NCBI RefSeq assembly: GCF_034497705.1
Contig: NZ_JAXRUV010000010.1
Location: 28,912-92,911 of the forward strand
DNA from: Marinococcus luteus_A
GTDB lineage: Bacteria; Bacillota; Bacilli; Bacillales; Marinococcaceae
Length of the DNA: 64,000 bases
Direction: 5' to 3'
Shown here: positions 35,392 through 43,305 of the stretch, piece by piece
Layout: each line of letters opens with the position of its first letter
Numbering within the stretch: the stretch's first letter is position 1
The notes under the pieces: model-generated
What the model was told of the DNA's origin: nothing
Seen by the model: the letters and a program-made list of their open reading frames with translations, nothing else
The model's database searches: none
Position numbers and translations under genes: made by a program

Positions 35392-35871
35392 CTGGTTTTC
35401 TTCCCGTGAGGATTGTTCACGGTTGGGATACCGGCGATTAAAGTCTTTAAATACAAAGTATTTCATCATAAAGAAACTCGCCGAGAACGAAGCCAGCATG
35501 GCCAGTCCCTTAGCCAGGTTCTGGCGGATCCACGTTGGCACTCCAAGTGCCTGAAACAAAGCATTAAATCCTAAAAATACAGCGTTATTAATACCGAGAC
35601 TGATCAGCCCCTGAACAATAAATACTAACCGCTGGCGGGTACTTCCTTTCGCGGTATCCCGAAACGTAATAAACACGTTCCAGATGTAGCTGTTAGTTAC
35701 TGCCAGCGCGTAAGCAATCGTATTAAAAAGTGTTAAAGTCATCCGCTCTTCACTTGGAAAAAGAAATAGAAGCAGATTCAGCGCTCCTATATCGACTACA
35801 GCATTCGTTACACCAATCGCACTAAACTGAAGCGCTTGAAGAGGACCACGCCGCTTTTGATTCTTACCCAT
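35389..35871 (-). CDS. GtrA-family membrane protein
   Basis: A 160-residue, four-TM GtrA-like protein (FSAIGVTNAVVDIGALNLLLF at the first span, then AYALAVTNSYIWNVFITF). GtrA-type proteins help move polyprenyl-linked sugars or lipid intermediates in glycan modification. The start is ATG 35871 (MGKNQKRRG) with AGAGGGG four bases before. An ATG at 35931 would overlap the preceding gene and has only a weak site. It is the third gene of the sqdB-sqdX unit, which suggests a link with glycolipid export or decoration; this is inference. Confidence 0.8.
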   Translation of the reverse strand: MGKNQKRRGPLQALQFSAIGVTNAVVDIGALNLLLFLFPSEERMTLTLFNTIAYALAVTNSYIWNVFITFRDTAKGSTRQRLVFIVQGLISLGINNAVFLGFNALFQALGVPTWIRQNLAKGLAMLASFSASFFMMKYFVFKDFNRRYPNREQSSREENQ

Positions 35872-35902
35872 AGAACCCCTCTGTTCTTGATGAAATCTCC
35901 GC

Positions 35903-37063
35903 TTACCGGCGTTCTTCTGAAACTGTATCATTATTTTCCGCCGATTTTGACACCCTCATGCCGGCTGCTTCCTTGTATAAATCCCGGATCTGCTCTGCTG
36001 CCGCTTCCCATCCAAAGGTGGCAACATCTGTAAAGGCCTGGTCGGCCAGACGTTTACGGAGGGTTTCATCTTCAAAACGGCAGACAGTATTTTTAAAGTC
36101 ATCCTTCGTATGCGGATCATACAACAGGCCATTACGTTCCGAGGTCAGCTGTTCCTTTGTCGGCCCGCTTTCTGCAGCAACAAGAGGCAGACCGGAAGCC
36201 ATTGCCTCCATAATCACAAGCCCCAGCGTTTCCGTCGTTGAAGGAAAGACAAATACGTCGGAGGAGGCAAACGTAGAAGCAAGCTCATCTCCATGCATAA
36301 AACCTGTAAATACAGTGTCCGTGCCTTCGAAATGCTTTTCAAGCTCCTCGCGGTGGGGGCCGTCTCCTACAATGGCCAGGCAAAACTTGTCCGATTCTTC
36401 AAGGACATCCCGGATTTTTTCAATCTCTTTTTCAGCTGCGAGCCGTCCTACATAAAGCAGCAGCGTTCTGTCGCTTTTTCCACCGGAAAGCCGCTCCCGC
36501 ATCTTTTTGCTGTGATGTCTCGGATGAAACTGCTCGGTATCTACTCCCCGTTTCCACAGATGCATGCGTTCAAACCTTTTTTCCTGAAGCTCTGTCTGCA
36601 CGGTCTGCGAGGTGCAGAGATTAATGTCCGCCTTATTGTGCAGGCGCCGCACATACCACCACATCAGCCATTTCAGCATGCCCAGATTATAGTAGGACAT
36701 ATACTGGGTCAGATTTGTATGGTAGGAGGCAACCAGCGGCACACCCAGCTTCTTCGCATAGTTAACACCCGAATAGCCTACAACCGCCGGGTTTACGACG
36801 TGCACGACGTCAGGCCCGAAATCCTGTATATACTTCTTGACTACCCGGTTCGGGAGAGCGAACTTCTTTGAACGATAAAAAGGGAGGGCGCGCGCAGGCA
36901 CCCCTTTCACTTCTGCTCCATCAAATTCATACACACCCAGATCCGGGGCTACAATCTGTACTTCATGACCATCACGATGCAGCCAGCGTATGCAGGCTGT
37001 TAATCGTGTAACAATTCCATCTGTAGAAGGCAGAAAAGTCTCGGTGATGATCATTATCTTCAT
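35903..37063 (-). CDS. sqdX: Glycosyltransferase family 4, sulfoquinovosyltransferase (SqdX/SQD2)-like
   Basis: A 386-residue GT-B enzyme predicted to transfer sulfoquinovose from UDP-sulfoquinovose to diacylglycerol at the membrane. Specific resemblance to plant SQD2 is visible in VASYHTNLTQYMSYY, LWKRGVDTEQFHPRHHS, LYVGRLAAEKEIE and the EX7E block ETLGLVIMEAMASGLPLVA near residue 280. The start is ATG 37063 behind GGGGAG. It lies 19 bp after sqdB, the gene for the donor sugar, which strengthens the call. Generic GT4 glycolipid transferases are the alternative. Confidence 0.85.
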   Translation of the reverse strand: MKIMIITETFLPSTDGIVTRLTACIRWLHRDGHEVQIVAPDLGVYEFDGAEVKGVPARALPFYRSKKFALPNRVVKKYIQDFGPDVVHVVNPAVVGYSGVNYAKKLGVPLVASYHTNLTQYMSYYNLGMLKWLMWWYVRRLHNKADINLCTSQTVQTELQEKRFERMHLWKRGVDTEQFHPRHHSKKMRERLSGGKSDRTLLLYVGRLAAEKEIEKIRDVLEESDKFCLAIVGDGPHREELEKHFEGTDTVFTGFMHGDELASTFASSDVFVFPSTTETLGLVIMEAMASGLPLVAAESGPTKEQLTSERNGLLYDPHTKDDFKNTVCRFEDETLRKRLADQAFTDVATFGWEAAAEQIRDLYKEAAGMRVSKSAENNDTVSEERR

Positions 37064-37082
37064 AGAAGACAACTCCCCGTTT

Positions 37083-38231
37083 TTATTTCCAGCTCACACT
37101 CGGCAGTACGTTTTCTTCGATTACCCGCTCTTTATGTTCAATCACCGCTTTTAGGATGTGACGGATAACGTCGTCTGTTAAAAAGTGCGGCTCCAGTCCC
37201 AAGTCTAAAAGATTGGTGTTTACCGCTTCAAGGAAATGCTCTTCAAGCTCCACCCGCGGGTTTTCCAGATGATCCACATCTACATGATAGCCTTCTTCTT
37301 CAGCTACCTTTTTCACCCGTTCAGCGAGTTCGAGCACAGAAAAGTCTTCAGTGAACTGATTGAATACACGGAACTCTCCAGGCTCAGCCGGCTTGTCTGC
37401 TGCGATTTCCACACAGCGTACTGTATCTTCAAGGTTCAGGAATCCGCGGGTCTGGCCGCCTTTTCCGTAAACTGTCAAGTTCCGTCCGATGGCAGACTGG
37501 ATAATAAAACGGTTCAGTGCTGTTCCAAAAACCCCGTCGTAGTCCAGGCGGTTGGTAAGCACCGGATCCATGTTGGTTTCATTTGTATCCAAGCCGTAAA
37601 CGATGCCCTGGTTTAAGTCTGTAGCCCGGATGCCCCATACTTTGCAGGCAAACATAATGTTATGGCTGTCATGTACTTTCGATAAATGATAGAAGGAGCC
37701 CGGCTGTTTTGGAAACGGAAGGCGGTCTTTGCGGCCCTTGTGTTCCACTTCCAGATACCCTTCTTCAATTGGGATATTCGGCGTGCCGTATTCTCCCATC
37801 GTACCGAGCTTAATCAGGTGGCAGTCCGGCGCCATTTCTTTAATAGCGTAAAGCACGTTCAAGTTCCCTACTACGTTATTTACCTGCGTGTAGACTGCGT
37901 GCTCGCGGTCTATCATCGAATAAGGCGCAGAACGCTGTTCAGCAAAGTGAACGAATGCTTCCGGCTTTTCCTGTTCCATCACCTGCTGCAGGAAATCGTA
38001 ATGCTGAAGGTCACCTTCGTATGTACGTATTTCTTTTCCTGTCAGTTCTTTCCATTTCGATACCCTGTCCTCAAGGCTTGCAATCGGGGTAATCGAATTG
38101 GAATGAAGCTCATCATCAATTTTCCTGCGTACCATACTGTCGATAATTGATACGTCATGACCCTGCTTTGATAAGTAAAGCGCGGTCGGCCAACCACAAA
38201 ATCCATCTCCACCTGCAACAATAATTTTCAC
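37083..38231 (-). CDS. sqdB: UDP-sulfoquinovose synthase
   Basis: A 382-residue SDR-type enzyme that makes UDP-sulfoquinovose from UDP-glucose and sulfite, the key step of sulfolipid (SQDG) synthesis. SQD1/SqdB hallmarks are present in order: VAGGDGFCGWPTALYLS, FAEQRSAPYSMID, LGTMGEYGTPNIPIEEGY (catalytic Thr), the active site PGSFYHLSKVHDSHNI (Tyr-x3-Lys), GIRATDLNQGIVYG and EFRVFNQFTEDFSVLELAE. These go beyond generic epimerases. The start is GTG 38231, eight bases after GGAGG. The longer frame to 38273 adds residues before the Rossmann start and has no site. It leads the sqdB-sqdX-gtrA operon. Confidence 0.94.
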   Translation of the reverse strand: MKIIVAGGDGFCGWPTALYLSKQGHDVSIIDSMVRRKIDDELHSNSITPIASLEDRVSKWKELTGKEIRTYEGDLQHYDFLQQVMEQEKPEAFVHFAEQRSAPYSMIDREHAVYTQVNNVVGNLNVLYAIKEMAPDCHLIKLGTMGEYGTPNIPIEEGYLEVEHKGRKDRLPFPKQPGSFYHLSKVHDSHNIMFACKVWGIRATDLNQGIVYGLDTNETNMDPVLTNRLDYDGVFGTALNRFIIQSAIGRNLTVYGKGGQTRGFLNLEDTVRCVEIAADKPAEPGEFRVFNQFTEDFSVLELAERVKKVAEEEGYHVDVDHLENPRVELEEHFLEAVNTNLLDLGLEPHFLTDDVIRHILKAVIEHKERVIEENVLPSVSWK

Positions 38232-38487
38232 GTCAGTTACCTCCACATCATTTAATACAATCTGATAATTCAAACAAACATAATTCTATGGGTATCTATA
38301 AGGTAATTTCTACCTCGTAGAGTGCAAGTTGTCGTCGTATATGTACGTCCGAGTAGAATTCCCATCGAAACAATACCACTCTCCTTATATTAACGCAACT
38401 ATTTGTCTATATACCACCGTTATTCTATCATACTAACTAATCATTGCAGCTATCACAGCCATAATTCATAAAAATTACATAAAATTT

Positions 38488-38838
38488 ATAGAAAAACAGA
38501 AAGGCGGAGGGTGTTTGGGCACCAACTTGAACGGCTCATCGGTTTCAGTCGGCTTGAGACGAAGTCGCAAACGATCTGAAATCACGAATGGATTAAGCTG
38601 GTAACACCCGCAGCTGGACATAGAAAAGCGGAGGAGCCTTGTTCAACCGCGACAGGTACTTCCCAGGCGTGCAGGGCAGCCTGCTGCCCGTAGTTGGCTG
38701 GAAAGTAATCCCGAGCGATTAGGCTTCGGAGCTGGACATAGAAAAGCGAAGGGCGTTATTTAAATGATGTTCGATTAAAATCGCTACATCCTGTAGCAAC
38801 ATCGAACTGACCCGCTTCCTGCGGGCCCAAAGCTGAAC
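38488..38838. repeat. Array of three structured intergenic repeat units
   Basis: The 623-bp gap 38232-38854 has no gene. It contains three units of about 100-132 bp that share a head (ATAGAAAAGCG-AGG) and a tail (AGCTGGAC). The 19-mer AGCTGGACATAGAAAAGCG occurs exactly at 38612-38630 and 38730-38748, 118 bp apart; a degenerate head is at 38488. Each unit can fold: unit 1 GGGTGTT / AACACCC, unit 2 GGGCAGC / GCTGCCC, unit 3 GTTCGAT / ATCGAAC around GCTACA / TGTAGC. They look like members of dispersed palindromic repeats I recall from halophilic Bacillaceae. The remaining 38232-38487 is AT-rich and presumably holds the sqdB promoter. Confidence 0.7.
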
Positions 38839-38841
38839 AAA

Positions 38842-38883
38842 ATCCGGAAAAGATTCACTTATCAAAAGAGAATTTTTCCGGAT
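38842..38883 (-). terminator. Probable terminator overlapping the 3' end of the GSP17M-like gene
   Basis: TCCGGAAAA / TTTTCCGGA arms spanning the stop codon region, followed on the minus strand by ATTTTG. Confidence 0.5.
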
Positions 38884-39196
38884 CTTCATCCACGGCAATT
38901 AGTATATTATGTTCCTTCAGCTGTTCACTCAGATCCCGGGCTTCTTTATCACTGTATCCAAGCTTTGTTAATCGTTCATAAATATCGGACGCACCGTTTC
39001 GGAAAAACTGTTTCACAAACTCCACCGGACTTTTAACATCTGCCTCAGTGTCACTGACCCTTAATTCCTTCGCAGTCGCTTTTTCCGCTTCCAGAGCCAA
39101 AGCATAAATCTGTTCCTTTTGGATTCCCTGCATCTTTAATTTATCTACAGCCTGCTGTGCTTCTTCTACGGATAAAAAAATACGGGCGGTAGGCAA
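38855..39196 (-). CDS. General stress protein 17M-like (YflT family)
   Basis: A 113-residue soluble, charged protein. It opens with PTARIFLSVEEAQQAVDKLKMQGIQKEQIYALALEAEKA, the strand-helix-strand layout of the GSP17M domain, and its C-terminal half is helical (LTKLGYSDKEARDLSEQL). In Bacillus subtilis YflT is a SigB-dependent general stress protein of unknown biochemical role. I see no clear SigB promoter here. It is monocistronic. Family assignment is from pattern memory and moderately sure. Confidence 0.7.
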   Translation of the reverse strand: MPTARIFLSVEEAQQAVDKLKMQGIQKEQIYALALEAEKATAKELRVSDTEADVKSPVEFVKQFFRNGASDIYERLTKLGYSDKEARDLSEQLKEHNILIAVDEDPEKFSFDK

Positions 39197-39256
39197 TAGT
39201 TCCCCCTCCTTGCAAGGAATATTACCACCCCGCCCGTAAAATGAAACAAGGAATAT

Positions 39257-40276
39257 TTATCCTCCAATATATCTCTGGTATAACGACCTTGCTTCCACTT
39301 CCCCGGAAACTCCATGAATGATGGCTCTTCCGTCTTTAAAAAGCACCAGCCGCTTATTTTCAATATTTAATACCAGCAGATGCTGATTCGCTTTGGAAAC
39401 GTGCTGCTTATGAACGTCCGCTGTCCGCTCGAGCGATACATGCACATCCGGAAGAGGCTTCACCTGCACCGCATCTCTGCCGCACAGTGTTTCAGCCTTG
39501 CTTCTCCCGCTCCATGCGAGCGCCGGATATGCTGGTGACTCCCCACAGGAGGGACAATCCTTATCCTGCAGCGAATTCACATGAATGGAGGAGCTTTCGT
39601 TCGACCATACATCAAACGACCACAGCGTCCCGCGGAGCTGGTCAAAGGAATGGGTAAGCAGCTTCATCGCTTCAGTCACCTGAGTAGCGCTTACGAATTG
39701 AACAGCCGGAGCAATAATTCCCACCGTGTCACACGTTTCTCCCTCCATCGGAATGCCCTTCATCAGGCAGCGCAGGCACGGCCCTTGTCCCGGCCTCACG
39801 GTATAGCTCAGCCCATAGGCGCCTACACAGGCTCCGTAAATCCACGGAATCCGGTGCTTCAGCGCTGTATCATTAATCATCAGTCGTGTCTCCATATTAT
39901 CGAGTCCGTCGATAATAAGGTCTGCAGGCAGACAATTTTCGAGAAGGGCCGGATCTGCTTCCCCCACAATGATTTCAATAGAAGCCTCACTCCGAATATC
40001 GAGCAGGCGCTTTTTCGCCGCTTCTGCTTTTGGCGTACAGGCCTCCGCGTCCGCTTCCGTATAAAGCTGCTGACGCTGAAGATTACTTTCTTCCACATAG
40101 TCACGGTCAATCAGCGTTAATTTTCCGATCCCCGCGCGTACGAGGGTTTCGGCTGTTAAACTCCCGAGAGCTCCGGCGCCTACTACTATAACGTGAGCCT
40201 CCTGCAGCCTTTTCTGTCCCCTCCGACCGATTCCGTGAAATAACCGCTGCCGGGAAAAACGTTCTCCCGTATTCAA
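39257..40276 (-). CDS. thiF: ThiS adenylyltransferase (ThiF/MoeB/HesA family)
   Basis: Activates the C-terminus of the sulfur carrier ThiS by adenylation. The 339-residue protein has the E1-like ATP motif VVGAGALGSLTAETLVRAG, the YVEESNLQRQ Arg-finger region and IDGLDNMETRLMIND. Zinc is bound by CLRC (near 172) and CPSC (near 245). The start is a TTG that overlaps the thiG stop (TTGA, 40273-40276) and follows GGAGG by eight bases. It is the last gene of tenI-thiO-thiS-thiG-thiF. The thi context favours ThiF over MoeB. Confidence 0.92.
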   Translation of the reverse strand: MNTGERFSRQRLFHGIGRRGQKRLQEAHVIVVGAGALGSLTAETLVRAGIGKLTLIDRDYVEESNLQRQQLYTEADAEACTPKAEAAKKRLLDIRSEASIEIIVGEADPALLENCLPADLIIDGLDNMETRLMINDTALKHRIPWIYGACVGAYGLSYTVRPGQGPCLRCLMKGIPMEGETCDTVGIIAPAVQFVSATQVTEAMKLLTHSFDQLRGTLWSFDVWSNESSSIHVNSLQDKDCPSCGESPAYPALAWSGRSKAETLCGRDAVQVKPLPDVHVSLERTADVHKQHVSKANQHLLVLNIENKRLVLFKDGRAIIHGVSGEVEARSLYQRYIGG

Positions 40277-41037
40277 ATACTGAGGCCTCCTAAAGGGCTG
40301 CTCGCCTGGGCGTAGAATTTTTTATCTATGCGTCCTGCTTCTGCGCCAAGCGCACCGGCCCTCACTGCCAGTTTCATCGCTTCTGCCATTTTTACAGGAT
40401 CGCCCGCGCCCGAAACGGCCGTATTCAGCAGGATACCATCAGCGCCGAGCTCCATAGCATAAGCAGCATCCTTCGGACTCCCAATGCCTGCATCTACAAT
40501 CACCGGGACTTCCGCCTGTTCAATAATGTGGGACAGGTTGTAAGGGTTAATGATTCCAAGCCCCGTGCCTATAGGAGAGGCTCCCGGCATCACTGCATGA
40601 ACCCCAAGCTCCTGAAGCTTCCTGGCGAGCACAACGTCATCAGACGTATATGCGAGGACAGTAAATCCTTCATTCAGCAGCTGTTCTGAGGCCCGGAGCG
40701 TTTCCACCGGATCCGGCAGAAGCGTTTTATCGCAGCCGATCACTTCTACTTTAATCATGTCACACATGTTGGCCGCCTCTGCCAGCTTTGCGGTGCGCAC
40801 AGCTTCTTCAGCTGTTTTGGCCCCGGCTGTATTTGGCAGCAGCCGGTACTTTGAGACGTCCATCTGTTCAAATGGATCAGGCTGGCTGCTATCAAACAGG
40901 TTCATTCTACGAACGGCGAAGGTCAGTACCTCTGTTTCCGATGCTTCTACAGCCTGCAGCTGGGTCCGAGCGTCTTTATATTTCCCGGTGCCGAGAAATA
41001 AATTCGATTCAAACGTCATATTTCCGATATTAAGCAT
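40273..41037 (-). CDS. thiG: Thiazole synthase
   Basis: Builds the thiazole phosphate ring from deoxyxylulose 5-phosphate, the glycine imine from ThiO and sulfur from ThiS. The 254-residue TIM barrel has SNLFLGTGKY, LTFAVRRMN, LLPNTAGAKTAEEAVRTA, MIKVEVIGCDKTLLPDP with the Schiff-base Lys, MPGASPIGTGLGI and VDAGIGSPKDAAYAMELGADG. It lies four bp after thiS and overlaps thiF. Confidence 0.97.
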   Translation of the reverse strand: MLNIGNMTFESNLFLGTGKYKDARTQLQAVEASETEVLTFAVRRMNLFDSSQPDPFEQMDVSKYRLLPNTAGAKTAEEAVRTAKLAEAANMCDMIKVEVIGCDKTLLPDPVETLRASEQLLNEGFTVLAYTSDDVVLARKLQELGVHAVMPGASPIGTGLGIINPYNLSHIIEQAEVPVIVDAGIGSPKDAAYAMELGADGILLNTAVSGAGDPVKMAEAMKLAVRAGALGAEAGRIDKKFYAQASSPLGGLSI

Positions 41038-41041
41038 TTGT

Positions 41042-41242
41042 TCATCCGCCTCCTACAAAATGAATGATTTCGATTCTATCCCCGTCCATTAAACCTTCCT
41101 GCTGGTGAAACTCTTCAATTACAATAGTGCCGTTGCGCTCCACCACTGTTTTTTTGTGGGCGATCTGAAGCTCTTCAAGTAAATCGGCTACCGTGGTGCT
41201 GTTCTCAATATTCTGTAATTGACCATTAAGCGTGATCTGCAT
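41042..41242 (-). CDS. thiS: Sulfur carrier protein ThiS
   Basis: A 66-residue ubiquitin-like protein ending in the Gly-Gly tail (FVGGG) that is adenylated by ThiF and turned into thiocarboxylate. It has MQITLNGQLQNIENSTTVADLLEEL and the VERNGTIV block typical of ThiS. The start ATG 41242 follows GGAGGAG and overlaps the 3' end of thiO. Confidence 0.95.
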   Translation of the reverse strand: MQITLNGQLQNIENSTTVADLLEELQIAHKKTVVERNGTIVIEEFHQQEGLMDGDRIEIIHFVGGG

Positions 41243-42350
41243 GAATAACTCCTCCCTTTCGTATTTGAGGGTCTACGGCAAACAGGTGCTTCCAGTCCTC
41301 GCGAACGCTTTTCCCCTCGATTCGGTCAGCCATCCAGCTTCCGCTCAGTGCTGAAAGCAAAATGCCGTTTCTGTAATGGCCGGTCATTACCCACAACCCC
41401 CGTTCGGTCTGTCCCATATATGGCAGTCCGTCTCCTGTCTGCGGCCGGACACCGCTCCAAAGCCTTTCAATATTCGCATGCTTCAGTCCCGGCACTAAAT
41501 GAACAGCTGCTTTCATCAGCTCCTGTATCGAAGCTACAGTGACCCCTGTACTCGAGTCCCCGGGTTTTTCCGAAGCGCCTATAAAGATTTCCCCGTCCTT
41601 TTTCGGAACAATATACACCTGCGGAGTGTGAAGAGTGTGTCTCAAATTCTCCCGGGGCATGCGGATGGACAAACACTCCCCTTTCACCGGATAGAGGGTG
41701 AACTCCTTCTCATCCAACAGCCCCGCCCCGGCACTCCCCCCGGTAAAAACAACTTCTTCCGCTTCAACAACTCCTTCACTTGTTTTCACGCCGTAAACGC
41801 GGTCGTCAGCTTCCAAAAGACGTTCAACTGAAGTATTTTCTCGTATAACGGTCCCGCAGGCCTTTGCTGCTTTGGCAAGAGCCATTGTCCATTCATAGGC
41901 ACGGAGCTGTCCGTCTTTCGGAATGGACCAGGCGCCCCGGATGTGTTCGGAAAGCGCTGGTTCCCTGCGCAGTGCTTCATATGACGAAAGCCACTCCGCG
42001 CCGTAGCTGCGCCCAGCAGCGCGCTGGTATTTTTCTTCTCCCGCCATATCCCATACAGGCTTCAGCATCCCGTTGTTCACGTAGGAAACGTCTATTCCAC
42101 TGAGCGCTTCCACTTCAGGGACCAGTTCTTTAAACAGTGAACGGCTTTCCAGGGCGAATTCCTGAAAAAGTCCGGGCCCCTCCCATTCGGACTGGGCTCC
42201 GAGCATACCGGCAGCCGCTTTTGATGCTCCGGAAGCGATGGTTTCTTTTTCGATAACCATCACACGGCGGCCCCGTTTACTTAACTGATACGCAAGCGAG
42301 CATCCCTGTACCCCTGCGCCCACAATAAGAACTTCTGTGTCAGCCTTCAT
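41226..42350 (-). CDS. thiO: Glycine oxidase
   Basis: An FAD enzyme that oxidises glycine to the imine used by ThiG. The 374-residue DAO-fold protein has the dinucleotide motif VLIVGAGVQGCSLAYQLSKRG, ASGASKAAAGMLGAQSEW and the C-terminal GLWVMTGHYRNGILLS with the conserved Arg and Gly residues of glycine oxidases. The start is ATG 42350, eight bases after AAGGAG; the earlier ATG and GTG (42356, 42359) are too close to it. It overlaps tenI upstream and thiS downstream. Confidence 0.94.
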   Translation of the reverse strand: MKADTEVLIVGAGVQGCSLAYQLSKRGRRVMVIEKETIASGASKAAAGMLGAQSEWEGPGLFQEFALESRSLFKELVPEVEALSGIDVSYVNNGMLKPVWDMAGEEKYQRAAGRSYGAEWLSSYEALRREPALSEHIRGAWSIPKDGQLRAYEWTMALAKAAKACGTVIRENTSVERLLEADDRVYGVKTSEGVVEAEEVVFTGGSAGAGLLDEKEFTLYPVKGECLSIRMPRENLRHTLHTPQVYIVPKKDGEIFIGASEKPGDSSTGVTVASIQELMKAAVHLVPGLKHANIERLWSGVRPQTGDGLPYMGQTERGLWVMTGHYRNGILLSALSGSWMADRIEGKSVREDWKHLFAVDPQIRKGGVIHADHA

Positions 42351-42951
42351 TGTCATCACTCCTTAACCGGGTTCTGAGCTCTTCGGCTGCTTTTCGGGGT
42401 TCTGCCGCGTCATAAAAATATGCAATGGCTGCTACTCCGGCCGCTCTGCAGTTTATACATTCTGCTGCTTTGTCAGCATCAATTCCTCCTATGGCAATAA
42501 CGGGGAGGCGGACGCTTTCTGCCACAGCTTTCAACGCCCGGGCTCCGTTCGGCGGTTTCCCGGGCTTACTGTCTGAGGCAAACACATGACCAAAATACAG
42601 CCATGATGCTCCCTCCTGTTCACTTTTTTTCGCTGCCTCTACAGAGTGTATCGACTGCCCCCAGCTTACGGATGCCGGATAGATTGTACGACGCTCCGGC
42701 AGGTGGGTACCGGCCAGACCATATGCGGCAGCAAGCTCCGGTTCATCATTTATGATCAGCTGCTCCGGGGCGGTCCCTTCTTTTAATGCCAGATCGATGG
42801 CCGTTTCTTTTTCACGCTTTGTCCATTCAGGCGCCCGTATATGCACGTAATCAATTATCCCTGTCAGCTCTTTCGTTTTTTCCCACCACGCAGCCACCGG
42901 TATGTCCGGCGGCGATACCGCATGTATACACAGCCTCGGTTTGTGATCCAT
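42340..42951 (-). CDS. tenI: Thiazole tautomerase TenI
   Basis: Aromatises the ThiG product. A 203-residue ThiE-like TIM barrel that lacks the full ThiE substrate motifs but has LIINDEPELAAAYGLAGTHLPE, YFGHVFASDSKPGKPPNG and IAIGGIDADKAAEC. Its place as first gene of tenI-thiO-thiS-thiG-thiF matches Bacillus subtilis. The start ATG 42951 lies immediately after the T run of the proximal riboswitch terminator. The AAGGAGG in the terminator's 3' arm is its ribosome binding site. Confidence 0.92.
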   Translation of the reverse strand: MDHKPRLCIHAVSPPDIPVAAWWEKTKELTGIIDYVHIRAPEWTKREKETAIDLALKEGTAPEQLIINDEPELAAAYGLAGTHLPERRTIYPASVSWGQSIHSVEAAKKSEQEGASWLYFGHVFASDSKPGKPPNGARALKAVAESVRLPVIAIGGIDADKAAECINCRAAGVAAIAYFYDAAEPRKAAEELRTRLRSDDNEG

Positions 42952-43090
42952 AAAAAAACCTCCTTCCAGAAGGAAGGAGGCTGCCTGTTATGAGGTTCAA
43001 CATGGCTGCTTCCCTCCGCTGGCTCTCCAGATCAGGTTCAAAGGGTTCCGGATAGTTCTCCGGTCTCAGCCTCAGCAGGCACCCCCAGCA
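42952..43090 (-). promoter_or_regulatory. Proximal TPP riboswitch of the tandem pair, with terminator
   Basis: Minus strand. The aptamer (about 43008-43090) has GGGGGTGCC, GCTGAGA, CCTTTGAACCTGATCTGG and GCCAGCGGAGGGAA. The segment between CTGG and CCAG is only AGAG, two bases shorter than in the other two aptamers of this window. The terminator CCTCCTTCC / GGAAGGAGG followed by seven T ends at 42952, directly before the tenI ATG. Confidence 0.93.
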
Positions 43091-43108
43091 CATATAATAT
43101 TTTCCCGC

Positions 43109-43247
43109 AAAAAACCCCGCTTTCTAATTGAAAGCGGGGGAGATAGTCGTATCAGCATCTCTTCCCCACTTCCCTCCGCTGGTATAATCCAGATCAGGTT
43201 CAAAGGGATCAGCTTTACGCTGTCTCAGCCAACAGGCACCCCTAGTG
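43109..43247 (-). promoter_or_regulatory. Distal TPP riboswitch of the tandem pair, with its own terminator
   Basis: Minus strand. The aptamer (about 43168-43247) has CTAGGGGTGCC, GCTGAGA, CCTTTGAACCTGATCTGG, ATTATA and CCAGCGGAGGGAA. It is followed by an independent terminator CCCCGCTTTC / GAAAGCGGGG and a T run (43109-43140). Transcription must pass both switches to reach tenI. Confidence 0.95.
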
Positions 43248-43262
43248 GTTGGTATTATTTAT

Positions 43263-43291
43263 ATCATAACGCGGTACTCTTTTTCCGTCAA
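43263..43291 (-). promoter_or_regulatory. SigA-type promoter of the tenI-thiOSGF operon
   Basis: Minus strand TTGACG (43286-43291), 17-base spacer, TATGAT (43263-43268), ending about 15 bases before the distal aptamer. The 354-bp gap 42952-43305 thus holds only promoter and riboswitches. Confidence 0.75.
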
Positions 43292-43305
43292 TTCGATGCG
43301 GAAAT

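Noticed and set aside
38612..38748. Short CRISPR array
   Set aside because: Only two exact repeats, with spacers of about 100 bp that are themselves structured; no cas genes.
42340..42951. Second thiamine-phosphate synthase
   Set aside because: Motifs and the first place before thiO fit TenI tautomerase; the true ThiE is at 24578-25237.
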